From Chlamydiota bacterium (GTDB lineage: Bacteria > Chlamydiota > Chlamydiia > Chlamydiales > Parachlamydiaceae), in contig JABDGQ010000001.1 of the NCBI GenBank assembly GCA_013285965.1, forward strand, positions 158,920 through 222,919: a stretch of 64,000 nucleotides of DNA, read 5' to 3'. The translations under genes and the position numbers were made by a program. Position 1 is the stretch's first letter. Every line of letters begins with the position of its first letter. Of this stretch, positions 17,043-24,322 are shown in pieces. A model generated the notes under the pieces. It searched no databases. It worked only from the letters and a program-made list of their open reading frames with translations, and was not told where the DNA came from.

Positions 17043-17705
17043 ATGAATATTTTTAAACTATTTTCTGTACTATTTTTTACACTTACCTCTGGACTGACGC
17101 AAATTTTGGCAGTCGAAGTAAGCCCTTCAAACAATCCTTTAGAACGATTGATACAGGGTAATAATCGCTATGTAACTTCAACTACAGTTTGTCACGAAGA
17201 TTGGTCAGCAAAACGTTCAGCAGTTGTGGAATCGCAAAAACCATTTGCAATCATTGTGGCTTGTTCAGATTCGCGAGTGCCACCAGAGATCGTCTTTGAT
17301 CAATCTCTAGGCAATCTCTTTGTAGTGCGAGTAGCCGGAAATGTCGTCGATGATTTTGCCATTGGCAGTATTGAATATGCCGTAAAAGTACTTGGAGCCG
17401 ATTTGATATTAGTGCTTGGGCACTCTAATTGTGGTGCTGTCAACGCTGCTCTAAGTGGAATGAAATTTGACAATCATATTCAAGATGTTTTAAATGCCAT
17501 TCAACCAGCTGTCAATATTACAAAAGGAGACACTGGCGATTTACTAGAAAAAACTACTAAAGCTAATGTAAAATTAGTTACAGAAAAGCTTAAAAATTCT
17601 AAAGCAATGCTTGCTAATTTAATCGATAAGGGCTCTTTACGCGTTTTAGGCGGTTATTACAACTTGACCACTGGCAAAGTCGAAATACTTGATAAAACTC
17701 AATAG
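17043..17705 (+). CDS. Periplasmic beta-class carbonic anhydrase
   Basis: 220 residues with a signal peptide (MNIFKLFSVLFFTLTSGL, cleavage near residue 23). Hydrates CO2 to bicarbonate. The zinc ligands Cys74 and Asp76 (ACSDSR) and His127 and Cys130 (GHSNCG) are present, as is the RVAGN block. Export of a beta-class enzyme is less common than the cytoplasmic form and suggests pH or bicarbonate control at the cell surface, which is inference. AAGGTGCGAGC precedes the ATG. Confidence 0.92.
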   Translation: MNIFKLFSVLFFTLTSGLTQILAVEVSPSNNPLERLIQGNNRYVTSTTVCHEDWSAKRSAVVESQKPFAIIVACSDSRVPPEIVFDQSLGNLFVVRVAGNVVDDFAIGSIEYAVKVLGADLILVLGHSNCGAVNAALSGMKFDNHIQDVLNAIQPAVNITKGDTGDLLEKTTKANVKLVTEKLKNSKAMLANLIDKGSLRVLGGYYNLTTGKVEILDKTQ

Positions 17706-17734
17706 CCTAAAAATAGTAACACCTATTTGATAAT

Positions 17735-17765
17735 GGCTCATATCATTTATGAGCCTTTATTTTTC
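17735..17765 (+). terminator. Intrinsic terminator after the carbonic anhydrase gene
   Basis: GGCTCATA and TATGAGCC form a perfect 8-bp stem with a 5-base loop, followed by TTTATTTTT. It lies 30 bases after the stop and between convergent genes. Confidence 0.8.
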
Positions 17766-19220
17766 TATTTCGATAATTTGAAATTGCTGTATTAAACTTG
17801 GATTAGCAGGCGTTAAAGAAAAACAAACCTTTAAGTCTTTTTTCTCTCCACTTACTAAAAAATGACCACGTAATTGATTTTCAGCAATTAATTGTCCAAT
17901 TTCTGTAATGGCACCAATATTAGCAAAAATATTTTTACTTTCTTTTTGCAAAGCCTGCAGCGGATAATCTAAAAAGAAATTATCAGCAAAAATGGCTGTT
18001 TGGCTGACATTTTTCCAATGTGGCAATAGTTGCACCAAATCTTTTTTTCTCTCTTGCAGAATTTTAGAAGGTGGAAGTTGCCAAGGTTTTAATTGCGCTG
18101 TTTTTATGAGCTTATCAAGTACCTCTAAGTTAATTTTATAGGCTGGGGCGTATGTTAGATTGGCTAATAAAACAACCCCAATGCCATATTCAGGCATTAT
18201 ATACCAGTTACTGCCAAAGCCTGGCAATCCACCGGAATGGCCAATAAATATGCGCCCCTGTGCATCACGTAAACAATTCAGTCCATAACCATAGCCATTG
18301 ACAATGATGCTTTCTTCCCCTTCTGCACATTGATTAACACTTAGAGCTCTGAATTGCCAGGGTTGATGCATCTCACGTAGTGAGCTTCGTTTTAATGGAC
18401 CGCTTTCTGGATCATCTCTGGGAGGCCACGCATATTGATGCATTGCGGCATATTGACTTAAGGTTTCAACTGAAGTGATCATTCCGCCCATAGCACCAAA
18501 AATGCCATTGCTTTGTAACTTTTCTTCTTGCCAGTTCCCATCCATCCAGCGGTAACCATGTGCTAAGAGAGCATCAGATATTTGTGAGCTTTCCCACTTT
18601 ATCCCCTTTAAATCGACTGTTTGCTCAATAAATTTAGTATATGTGCTACCGCTTACCTTGCCAATAATATAACCCAGCAAGGTATAACCTAAATTACTAT
18701 ATTCAAAAGTGCAGCCAGGGGCATTGGAAAAATGGATTCCTTTTTTAAGCAATTCTATTAATTTTTCCTCTGATTCACCTAGCTTTCGATCAGCCCATGG
18801 ATCATCGGTAGGAAAGCCAGCAGTATGTATTAATAAATCTCTTATCGTAATCGGCGGAGCGTCGCTTGTGATTTTCAACCCCTCTACTTCGGGGATATAC
18901 TGACAAACTGGATCGTCTAATTTTAATTTATGTTCATCACGTAATCTCAATATGGCCATAGCCGTAAAACTTTTGGTAACCGAGGCAACACTGTACATAG
19001 AGTGCACAGTCGCTGGTATTTTTTGGGCCATGTCTATAAAACCATCGGCTCCAGAATAGACCAATTGACCATCTAAGATGATACCATAAGCATATGATGG
19101 AAAGTTGTGACTTTTAGCAAATGCTTTGTACATTTGATCGATCTGTGGGAAGGCGTCTTGCAGCTTAACAAGACGTCTGGGATCATTAAAATAGGGCGGG
19201 CTATATGATTGCATATACAT
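17757..19220 (-). CDS. Serine hydrolase, beta-lactamase class C / CubicO family
   Basis: 487 residues from the ATG at 19220 (a TTG three codons upstream is the other option; neither has a good ribosome site). Catalytic SVTK (Ser about 80, Lys about 83), the YSN triad (FEYSNLGYTLLG) and HSGGLPGFG are in the family order. A C-terminal extension of about 110 residues forms a separate beta-rich domain. The family includes D-aminopeptidases, esterases and peptidoglycan-active enzymes; true beta-lactamase activity is unlikely. No signal peptide is visible, so it is probably cytoplasmic. A family B element lies just upstream. Confidence 0.87.
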   Translation of the reverse strand: MYMQSYSPPYFNDPRRLVKLQDAFPQIDQMYKAFAKSHNFPSYAYGIILDGQLVYSGADGFIDMAQKIPATVHSMYSVASVTKSFTAMAILRLRDEHKLKLDDPVCQYIPEVEGLKITSDAPPITIRDLLIHTAGFPTDDPWADRKLGESEEKLIELLKKGIHFSNAPGCTFEYSNLGYTLLGYIIGKVSGSTYTKFIEQTVDLKGIKWESSQISDALLAHGYRWMDGNWQEEKLQSNGIFGAMGGMITSVETLSQYAAMHQYAWPPRDDPESGPLKRSSLREMHQPWQFRALSVNQCAEGEESIIVNGYGYGLNCLRDAQGRIFIGHSGGLPGFGSNWYIMPEYGIGVVLLANLTYAPAYKINLEVLDKLIKTAQLKPWQLPPSKILQERKKDLVQLLPHWKNVSQTAIFADNFFLDYPLQALQKESKNIFANIGAITEIGQLIAENQLRGHFLVSGEKKDLKVCFSLTPANPSLIQQFQIIEIEK

Positions 19221-19258
19221 CGCTTGCAAAAAGTTTTAATCAACAACCTGAATTTTTA

Positions 19259-19425
19259 ACTCACCTTACGCATAATTTGAACAAGTGATTTTTGACATAG
19301 CCTAGAGCTATATATAAGGAGACACATTGCAGCAAATAGCCTAAGCTCTTTGCAAAATGTGTCTCCTTTATAGATGCTTTCGGATAGGTACTAAAGGCAC
19401 TCTTCAAATTATGCGTAAGGTGAGT
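19259..19425. mobile_element. Family B element, full-length copy (167 bp)
   Basis: ACTCACCTTACGCATAATTT to AAATTATGCGTAAGGTGAGT, flanked by a perfect 5-bp duplication TTTTA. Nearly identical to the copy at 11525. It lies 38 bases upstream of the CubicO-family start. Confidence 0.93.
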
Positions 19426-19469
19426 TTTTAATTCTATGCTAGCAATATATTAGTATGCAAGGTCCTAAT

Positions 19470-19537
19470 AACCTAAAACTTTGAGTTTTTTATCCTTTAG
19501 GGCCCTTAAAAAGTCCAAAAAACTCAAAGTTCAGGTT
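19470..19537. terminator. Long imperfect inverted repeat (AACCTAAACTTTGAG type)
   Basis: AACCTAAAACTTTGAGTTTTT (19470-19490) is the reverse complement, with one base extra, of AAAAAACTCAAAGTTCAGGTT (19517-19537). It lies directly after the stop of the minus-strand gene ending at 19543 and may end its transcript. Single arms of the same sequence recur near 39950 and 55130. Confidence 0.55.
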
Positions 19538-19542
19538 AATAC

Positions 19543-19992
19543 TCAGCTACGGCGATTCAATAAAGCTTCTCCTTTGATAGAAGGTAAACCATCTTCAATA
19601 CTTAATCCTACTGCTATATTACCTGTAATAAATTCATAAAACGGTTTCCAATCCACCAAATTAGAGCTTAAAAACAAAGAACCATTCTGTCCACGGGCAT
19701 AAAAAGACTGTTTAACTTCGATAGTGGCTAAAATATTTGTATTATCAATTAAGTTGAAGAGATCACCTTTTAAGAAAAAACTAATAGGCATTTTAGTACC
19801 TTTCAAAAACTCAATAGCAACTTCTGGCCGCTGCCCTTCTATTATTTCGCTTAATTCTACTTCCGTTAAATTTTCCACACTAATCACGCGCACATCGTGC
19901 AAAAGATGTGACGCAATCTTTAAATTAGCGCAAACAAAAGATGGCAAACAAAAGGTAACCAAACTCAAGCTTAAAAAAATAAACTTACGCAT
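19543..19992 (-). CDS. Small secreted protein under a BlaI/MecI-type operator
   Basis: 149 residues with a signal peptide (MRKFIFLSLSLVTFCLPSFV, cleavage at about VCA-N). AGGAGG lies 4 bases before the ATG. The mature protein shows no recognised domain; a segment VIEGQRPEVA-like and a beta-rich C-terminus are all that can be described. The palindrome TACTACACATGTAGTA sits 11 bases before the start, overlapping the expected promoter, so a MecI/BlaI-family repressor probably controls it. It is 104 bases downstream of the M56 peptidase on the same strand. Confidence 0.65.
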   Translation of the reverse strand: MRKFIFLSLSLVTFCLPSFVCANLKIASHLLHDVRVISVENLTEVELSEIIEGQRPEVAIEFLKGTKMPISFFLKGDLFNLIDNTNILATIEVKQSFYARGQNGSLFLSSNLVDWKPFYEFITGNIAVGLSIEDGLPSIKGEALLNRRS

Positions 19993-20002
19993 ACACCCTC
20001 CT

Positions 20003-20018
20003 TACTACACATGTAGTA
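20003..20018. promoter_or_regulatory. MecI/BlaI-type operator
   Basis: TACTACACATGTAGTA: 7-bp perfect inverted arms TACTACA/TGTAGTA around two bases. This matches the TACANNTGTA core of operators bound by BlaI, MecI and related repressors. It lies immediately upstream of the ribosome site of the minus-strand gene at 19543-19992. Confidence 0.7.
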
Positions 20019-20061
20019 TTTAAAATTAAAAAAAATTGCACAAAAACATTTCTAGTTCCTA

Positions 20062-20085
20062 ACTCACCTTACCGCATAAAAGCTT
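20062..20085. mobile_element. Family B element, single end remnant
   Basis: ACTCACCTTACCGCATAA resembles one family B end with an extra C. It lies just beyond the stop of the M56 gene. Confidence 0.55.
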
Positions 20086-20096
20086 GAGTTTCTAAA

Positions 20097-21176
20097 CTAG
20101 AAAATCCAAAACCTTCCAAGCAACACTACAAAAAAAACAATCCCCACAGCGGAGACTAAAAAAAAAGCTCTTATTTTTTTAAAACGAAGCATCACAGGTT
20201 GCTCTAAAAACTTTAGTCGCTTATAAACAGTAGAGCTTGTGAGATGATTAGCAAAAATGTGAGGCACACATGATGCTCTACTAACAGCATAATTAATTGA
20301 TTTAAAAATGGCGGTAGCTAGATCTTCTGGTTGAATATTGTATTTTCGGCATTTAAGATCGCAGTCAATTTCTTGATCTTCTTCAATGCGTTTATGTAAC
20401 CAGTTAGTTGGAACCCACCAAAAAATAAATTCTATTAAATCCAATAACAAGCGCACTAAACTATCTTTATAGCGAATATGTTCTAGCTCATGTGCTAAGA
20501 CAGCATCATATTCAGTGTTTGATAAAGTAGCAGCTAGTTGTTTGGGAATGTATATCTTGCTATGGAACAAACCAGCCACAAAGGGCGATTTTATAAAACT
20601 AGGCGCACTTAAAATCTTAAAATGGTATTTTCTCTGACAATTTATAAGCATTGCATTTGTACTTTTAAGACTTACACAACGGGCATTTTTATTAAGTGTC
20701 TGCAAAAATTTTAAGGCATGATAGTGACTAATTAGCCTTTTGCTCAAAATAATAATCGAGGCAATTATGAAAACGAGAGTTAATAAATTTAAACAGTACG
20801 ATGGTATTGTGTAACCCAGTAGATCAGCTAAAGTAAAGGTCATGTTAGAGGGCGCCGTAAACTCGATAACTGAGGTAATTGGGCTAAAAAAATAATTAGC
20901 ACCTTGTTTTGCCAAAATAACCATGGCAGACATTGTGCGTGTCCCCTCGGGACAATCAAGTGGATTGACCCCATGCATATAAGACCATCTTGAAAAATCG
21001 TACAGCCACAAATCAAAAGGGAGTTTAAGAATAGGAATCATGCGCATAAAAGCACTTGCGCGCCCTTTTGGAATTTGGAATAAAAAGATTATCCCCTCAA
21101 TCAAAATCAGTGCTGTTAAAAAAGAAAGAAGGCTATTTATAAAAATATTTAAAACAAAAAAAGAAATGGTGTTCAT
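20097..21176 (-). CDS. BlaR1-like M56 membrane metallopeptidase
   Basis: 359 residues with membrane helices near 10-35, 120-150 and 340-358. The zinc motif HELEH (His229, Glu230, His233) is followed by EEDQEIDCD, which supplies the third ligand. In BlaR1/MecR1 this domain cleaves the repressor BlaI/MecI after a signal. The extracellular penicillin-sensor domain is missing: the chain ends after the last helix. It therefore belongs to the sensorless M56 group, whose signals are mostly unknown. No BlaI-type repressor gene is in the window, but matching operators precede this gene (21273-21288) and the next one. Confidence 0.87.
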   Translation of the reverse strand: MNTISFFVLNIFINSLLSFLTALILIEGIIFLFQIPKGRASAFMRMIPILKLPFDLWLYDFSRWSYMHGVNPLDCPEGTRTMSAMVILAKQGANYFFSPITSVIEFTAPSNMTFTLADLLGYTIPSYCLNLLTLVFIIASIIILSKRLISHYHALKFLQTLNKNARCVSLKSTNAMLINCQRKYHFKILSAPSFIKSPFVAGLFHSKIYIPKQLAATLSNTEYDAVLAHELEHIRYKDSLVRLLLDLIEFIFWWVPTNWLHKRIEEDQEIDCDLKCRKYNIQPEDLATAIFKSINYAVSRASCVPHIFANHLTSSTVYKRLKFLEQPVMLRFKKIRAFFLVSAVGIVFFVVLLGRFWIF

Positions 21177-21272
21177 ATTTTTCTGCGTACTTCTTTAACC
21201 GTGATGCTCTAAATACAATGTTTGCATTCACTCGATCCAAACAGTTACGATCACAGTGATTAATCAGGAGTT

Positions 21273-21288
21273 TACTACAATTGTAGTA
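21273..21288. promoter_or_regulatory. MecI/BlaI-type operator, perfect 16-bp palindrome
   Basis: TACTACAATTGTAGTA is perfectly palindromic and contains the TACANNTGTA core of BlaI/MecI sites. It lies 97 bases upstream of the M56 peptidase start and shares both arms with the site at 20003-20018. Confidence 0.75.
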
Positions 21289-21331
21289 TTTTAGTAAAGC
21301 AAAACATAAGCAACTCTAAAGAACATCTCTA

Positions 21332-22825
21332 TTAATCGTCACCCAAACAACAATCACAAGCAGTAGCTGGTGGAATACTTTGTTCAAAACGAAACATATT
21401 ATTTGGATCGTATTTCTTCTTGGTACACATAAGCCTTGCGACATTGCCACCAAAATAATCTTCTAGATAATTTTTTAATTCAGGGTCTGGATTGCCAATA
21501 TAATCTCCTTTGGTATAGGCAAGGAGATTTTCGCGTAACCGCTCAAGCTCTATTATATTTTTTTTATCATCGTTATCCTGTAACCACTGACTTGAATAAT
21601 TGATAAAAAATTTAGCATCTCTATAAAAATAAGCACTAGCCGTTGGTGCTATTTCCGCGCAAGCGCCTCCTAGAGAAAATAGCAATACATTTAAAAGTGG
21701 CGAATTGGACGCTTTAAGTGTTTTTTCAATGATATCAATACCCTCTGGTGGCAAAACCTCCATGGCAAAAGCACCAGTAGATTTATATTCAGGTTTGTTT
21801 GTTATAAATACAGCGGTAGTTTCTTCAATCAATTCAATGGCTTTTTTCCAATCTACTGCCTCTATTGCTACAGAGGAGGGTGCTCCAATCGCTAAAATGG
21901 GTGCTAGAAGTTCTCGAGCTTGCTTGGGGGTACCCCAATACATTCCAAAAATCCTTATCGGCTCTTTTTTAAATTCTTGTGCAGAAAAAGTTTTGGCCCA
22001 CAAATCTAAATGTGAAAACCAAGCGCGATCATCTTTACCAAAAAAATCTTGCCAAGCGGCAAATATTTGTTTGATAGGTTGCCCCCAATTCCATCCAATA
22101 TTAAACCATGTCACATTTTCAGCAGGATAGACTTTTATTTTCAGAGCGCTAATCACCCCAAAATTTCCCCCACCTCCACCACAAATGGCCCAAAATAAAT
22201 CCTTATGTTCATTATCTTTAGTTGCGGTAATAATTTTTCCATAGGCATCGACCATTTCTACTTCAAGTAATGTATCGCACGTTAAGCCAATTTTACGTAT
22301 TAGTGGACCCATGCCACCACTTGAAACCAAACCCGATAAGCCTACCGAAGAACAAGTCCCACCTACATGTGTTAAGCCATTTTTAAATAGCTCACTGTAA
22401 AGCTCGCTATTATTTATACCAGGTTGAATGGTGGCAATCTTTGTTGCCAGATCGATTTTTATCTCTTTCATTTCGCTGACATCAATCACAAGGACCCCAT
22501 CACCTGTAGAATATCCTTCATGATTGTGCCCTCCACTACGAATACGTAGAGGAATTTTATTACAACGGGCCCACAAAATGGCATTTTGTATATCTTGCGC
22601 ACTATGCACGTAAACAATGGCATGGGGGTATTTATTTTTTGAAGTGTAGTAATTAGAATCTAAACGGGCTTGCTCATATTTCTCTTCTCCTTGGGCAACA
22701 ACCCGACCAGTGAGCTGTGGACAAGGTACTACTTCTTTAACCTCTGGCTCAGCCATGATATTCCACCAAAAAAGTGCTCCACCGGCTAGTAGCGCTACTA
22801 AACTCCATATTAAAGACTTAAACAT
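21332..22825 (-). CDS. Exported BBE-type FAD-linked oxidase
   Basis: 497 residues. The N-terminus (MFKSLIWSLVALLAGGALFW) is a signal or membrane anchor. Residues 65-230 are the FAD_binding_4 (PCMH) domain. His100 in RSGGHNHEGYS and Cys158 in GGTCSSVGLS are placed for bicovalent flavin attachment, as in berberine-bridge and sugar oxidases. The C-terminal BBE segment includes NVARLMCTKKKYDPNNMF. Family members oxidise sugars, alcohols or alkaloids and release H2O2; the substrate is unknown. The C-terminal tail CDCCLG is Cys-rich. It precedes the M56 gene on the same strand, but an operator separates them. Confidence 0.88.
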   Translation of the reverse strand: MFKSLIWSLVALLAGGALFWWNIMAEPEVKEVVPCPQLTGRVVAQGEEKYEQARLDSNYYTSKNKYPHAIVYVHSAQDIQNAILWARCNKIPLRIRSGGHNHEGYSTGDGVLVIDVSEMKEIKIDLATKIATIQPGINNSELYSELFKNGLTHVGGTCSSVGLSGLVSSGGMGPLIRKIGLTCDTLLEVEMVDAYGKIITATKDNEHKDLFWAICGGGGGNFGVISALKIKVYPAENVTWFNIGWNWGQPIKQIFAAWQDFFGKDDRAWFSHLDLWAKTFSAQEFKKEPIRIFGMYWGTPKQARELLAPILAIGAPSSVAIEAVDWKKAIELIEETTAVFITNKPEYKSTGAFAMEVLPPEGIDIIEKTLKASNSPLLNVLLFSLGGACAEIAPTASAYFYRDAKFFINYSSQWLQDNDDKKNIIELERLRENLLAYTKGDYIGNPDPELKNYLEDYFGGNVARLMCTKKKYDPNNMFRFEQSIPPATACDCCLGDD

Positions 22826-23170
22826 AGCATTCCCTATGGTACAAAATAAAATTAATTAACAACGCACTTTGTATATAGGGCATTATAGAAATATATTCAA
22901 TTTTTGCTAATAGGCTTTTTTTGAAATTACATTTACTTGTTAAAAGTGCTTTTTTGCCATCTTTAATCCCAAGTTTTTTTGACCATATTATCACTCACCT
23001 TATGCATAATTTGAAAATATGCCTTGCTAAAATGTAATTATTTAACAATAAAATATTAAGATATTGATCAAATTGTTAATTTACTATACAATAGTCGTAG
23101 TGCTTTTTATTATATAGTTTAAATAAATATCGCATATTTATACAAAAATCTAATTAAAGAGAGTTTTTAT
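22826..23170. other. Intergenic region with decayed element ends
   Basis: 345 bases between divergent genes. Bases 22911-22990 resemble a worn family A left half, and 22992-23016 one family B end (CACTCACCTTATGCATAATT). The rest, 23017-23170, is very AT-rich and should hold the promoter of the small gene at 23171. Confidence 0.6.
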
Positions 23171-23455
23171 ATGATTCGTTCTTTTTGTGCTTATTGCTGC
23201 TCTGCTTTTGATGCTTTTGAAATAAACCAAGAAGATTATTATGAACCTAACCGTGCTCATAGTCCAGAGCCTTCCACTTTAAAATCTACGGATATTTTGG
23301 ATTTGCCTAATTTTGAAAAAAATGAAGCTCTTCCCCTAAAAACAATGAAGGAGCATGAACTTGACGATGCTAAAATAAACAAAGTAATGGCTTCCATAGA
23401 TAGATTACGTGCTTTAGATCCGCATAGCGTGCCTCATGAATCAAAAAGTGATTAA
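23171..23455 (+). CDS. Small hydrophilic protein of unknown function
   Basis: 94 residues, with AAAGAGAG 9 bases before the ATG. The first 15 residues (MIRSFCAYCCSAFDAFE) contain three Cys and are mildly hydrophobic; the rest is acidic and probably disordered or helical (KINKVMASIDRLRALD). No family recognised. Composition and a solitary position suit a type III effector or chaperone-like peptide, but nothing proves this. Confidence 0.5.
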   Translation: MIRSFCAYCCSAFDAFEINQEDYYEPNRAHSPEPSTLKSTDILDLPNFEKNEALPLKTMKEHELDDAKINKVMASIDRLRALDPHSVPHESKSD

Positions 23456-23475
23456 TTTCCCTTCCGTTAAATTAT

Positions 23476-23499
23476 TAGACTTCTTTCAAAAGAAGTCTA
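23476..23499. mobile_element. Minimal family A remnant: two ends fused
   Basis: TAGACTTCTTTCAAAAGAAGTCTA is just the two terminal repeats with no interior, a near-perfect palindrome, 20 bases after the stop of the small gene. A family B end (ACTCACCTTGCACATAAT, 23503-23520) follows directly. Confidence 0.8.
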
Positions 23500-23594
23500 A
23501 TAACTCACCTTGCACATAATTAAAATTATTGACTACACTCCCATACTAAACAACTTGAAACAGTAAGTCGAAATTTTTCTAAGAGTTAGTAGCA

Positions 23595-24266
23595 ATGATC
23601 TCGCATACGGAAATAATCTTTCAATTATTTTTAGCAGCCCTATTAGGGGGCTTAATTGGTTTAGAAAGAGAGCGCAAAAGCTGGTTTGCAGGATTAAGAA
23701 CACATATGCTGGTGTGTATCGGATCGACTCTCATTATGATAGTCTCGCAATATGGTTTTAAGAATGCGCTAGTGGATCAATTAGTAATGCTCGATCCCTC
23801 TCGTGTGGCCGCACAAGTAGTTAGTGGCATAGGCTTCCTTGGAGCTGGCACTATTATATTTTGGAAAAATAAAATTAAAGGTCTTACTACTGCTGCTAGT
23901 TTATGGGCTATTGCCGCTGTTGGCCTTGCCATTGGAGGTGGACTTTATGTAGCAGCTATTATTACTACTTTATTGATTTTGATAACCCTAGCTGCCATTA
24001 AGCCGATTGAACATTCATTCTTTAGAGCAAGCAAAATTAAAGAGATTAAATTTCATGCTCAAGCCGGTTTTCCTTTATTGACACTTGATACTATCTTGAA
24101 AGATTTGAATTTGCGTTTAGCGATTATAGATTTACAAATTGAAAAAGAAGGACAAAATGAGATTGTTAAAATTGTTGTAGAGAGCGCCTCACAAATTGAT
24201 TTTTTAAGATTATTAAATGAAATAAAACAATTTCCATTTGTAACTAAAGTAGAGAGTATGGAGTAG
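23595..24266 (+). CDS. MgtC/SapB-family membrane protein
   Basis: 223 residues. LGGLIGLERERKSWFAGLRT is the family signature after the first helix, and ARVVSGIGFLGAGTI-like and KGLTTAASLWAIAAVGLA follow; four to five helices in residues 5-135. The C-terminal 85 residues form a soluble ACT-like domain, as in MgtC. In intracellular pathogens MgtC supports survival in the vacuole by inhibiting F1Fo ATP synthase and affecting phosphate or magnesium balance; a similar role is plausible in an amoeba-dwelling cell. A strong hairpin ends the gene. Confidence 0.9.
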   Translation: MISHTEIIFQLFLAALLGGLIGLERERKSWFAGLRTHMLVCIGSTLIMIVSQYGFKNALVDQLVMLDPSRVAAQVVSGIGFLGAGTIIFWKNKIKGLTTAASLWAIAAVGLAIGGGLYVAAIITTLLILITLAAIKPIEHSFFRASKIKEIKFHAQAGFPLLTLDTILKDLNLRLAIIDLQIEKEGQNEIVKIVVESASQIDFLRLLNEIKQFPFVTKVESME

Positions 24267-24274
24267 TCAAGACT

Positions 24275-24317
24275 TTGTTGCATAATAACCTAAGAGGCTA
24301 AGGTTATTATGCAACAA
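24275..24317. terminator. 17-bp perfect hairpin between convergent genes
   Basis: TTGTTGCATAATAACCT (24275-24291) and its exact reverse complement (24301-24317) flank a 9-base loop. It sits between the stops of mgtC (24266) and the minus-strand kinase (24323), so it can end transcription from both sides. Confidence 0.78.
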
Positions 24318-24322
24318 GGATA

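Noticed and set aside
17757..19220. True beta-lactamase controlled by the nearby BlaR1-like system
   Set aside because: The protein has the CubicO/esterase layout with a long C-terminal domain, no export signal, and no operator in front of it.
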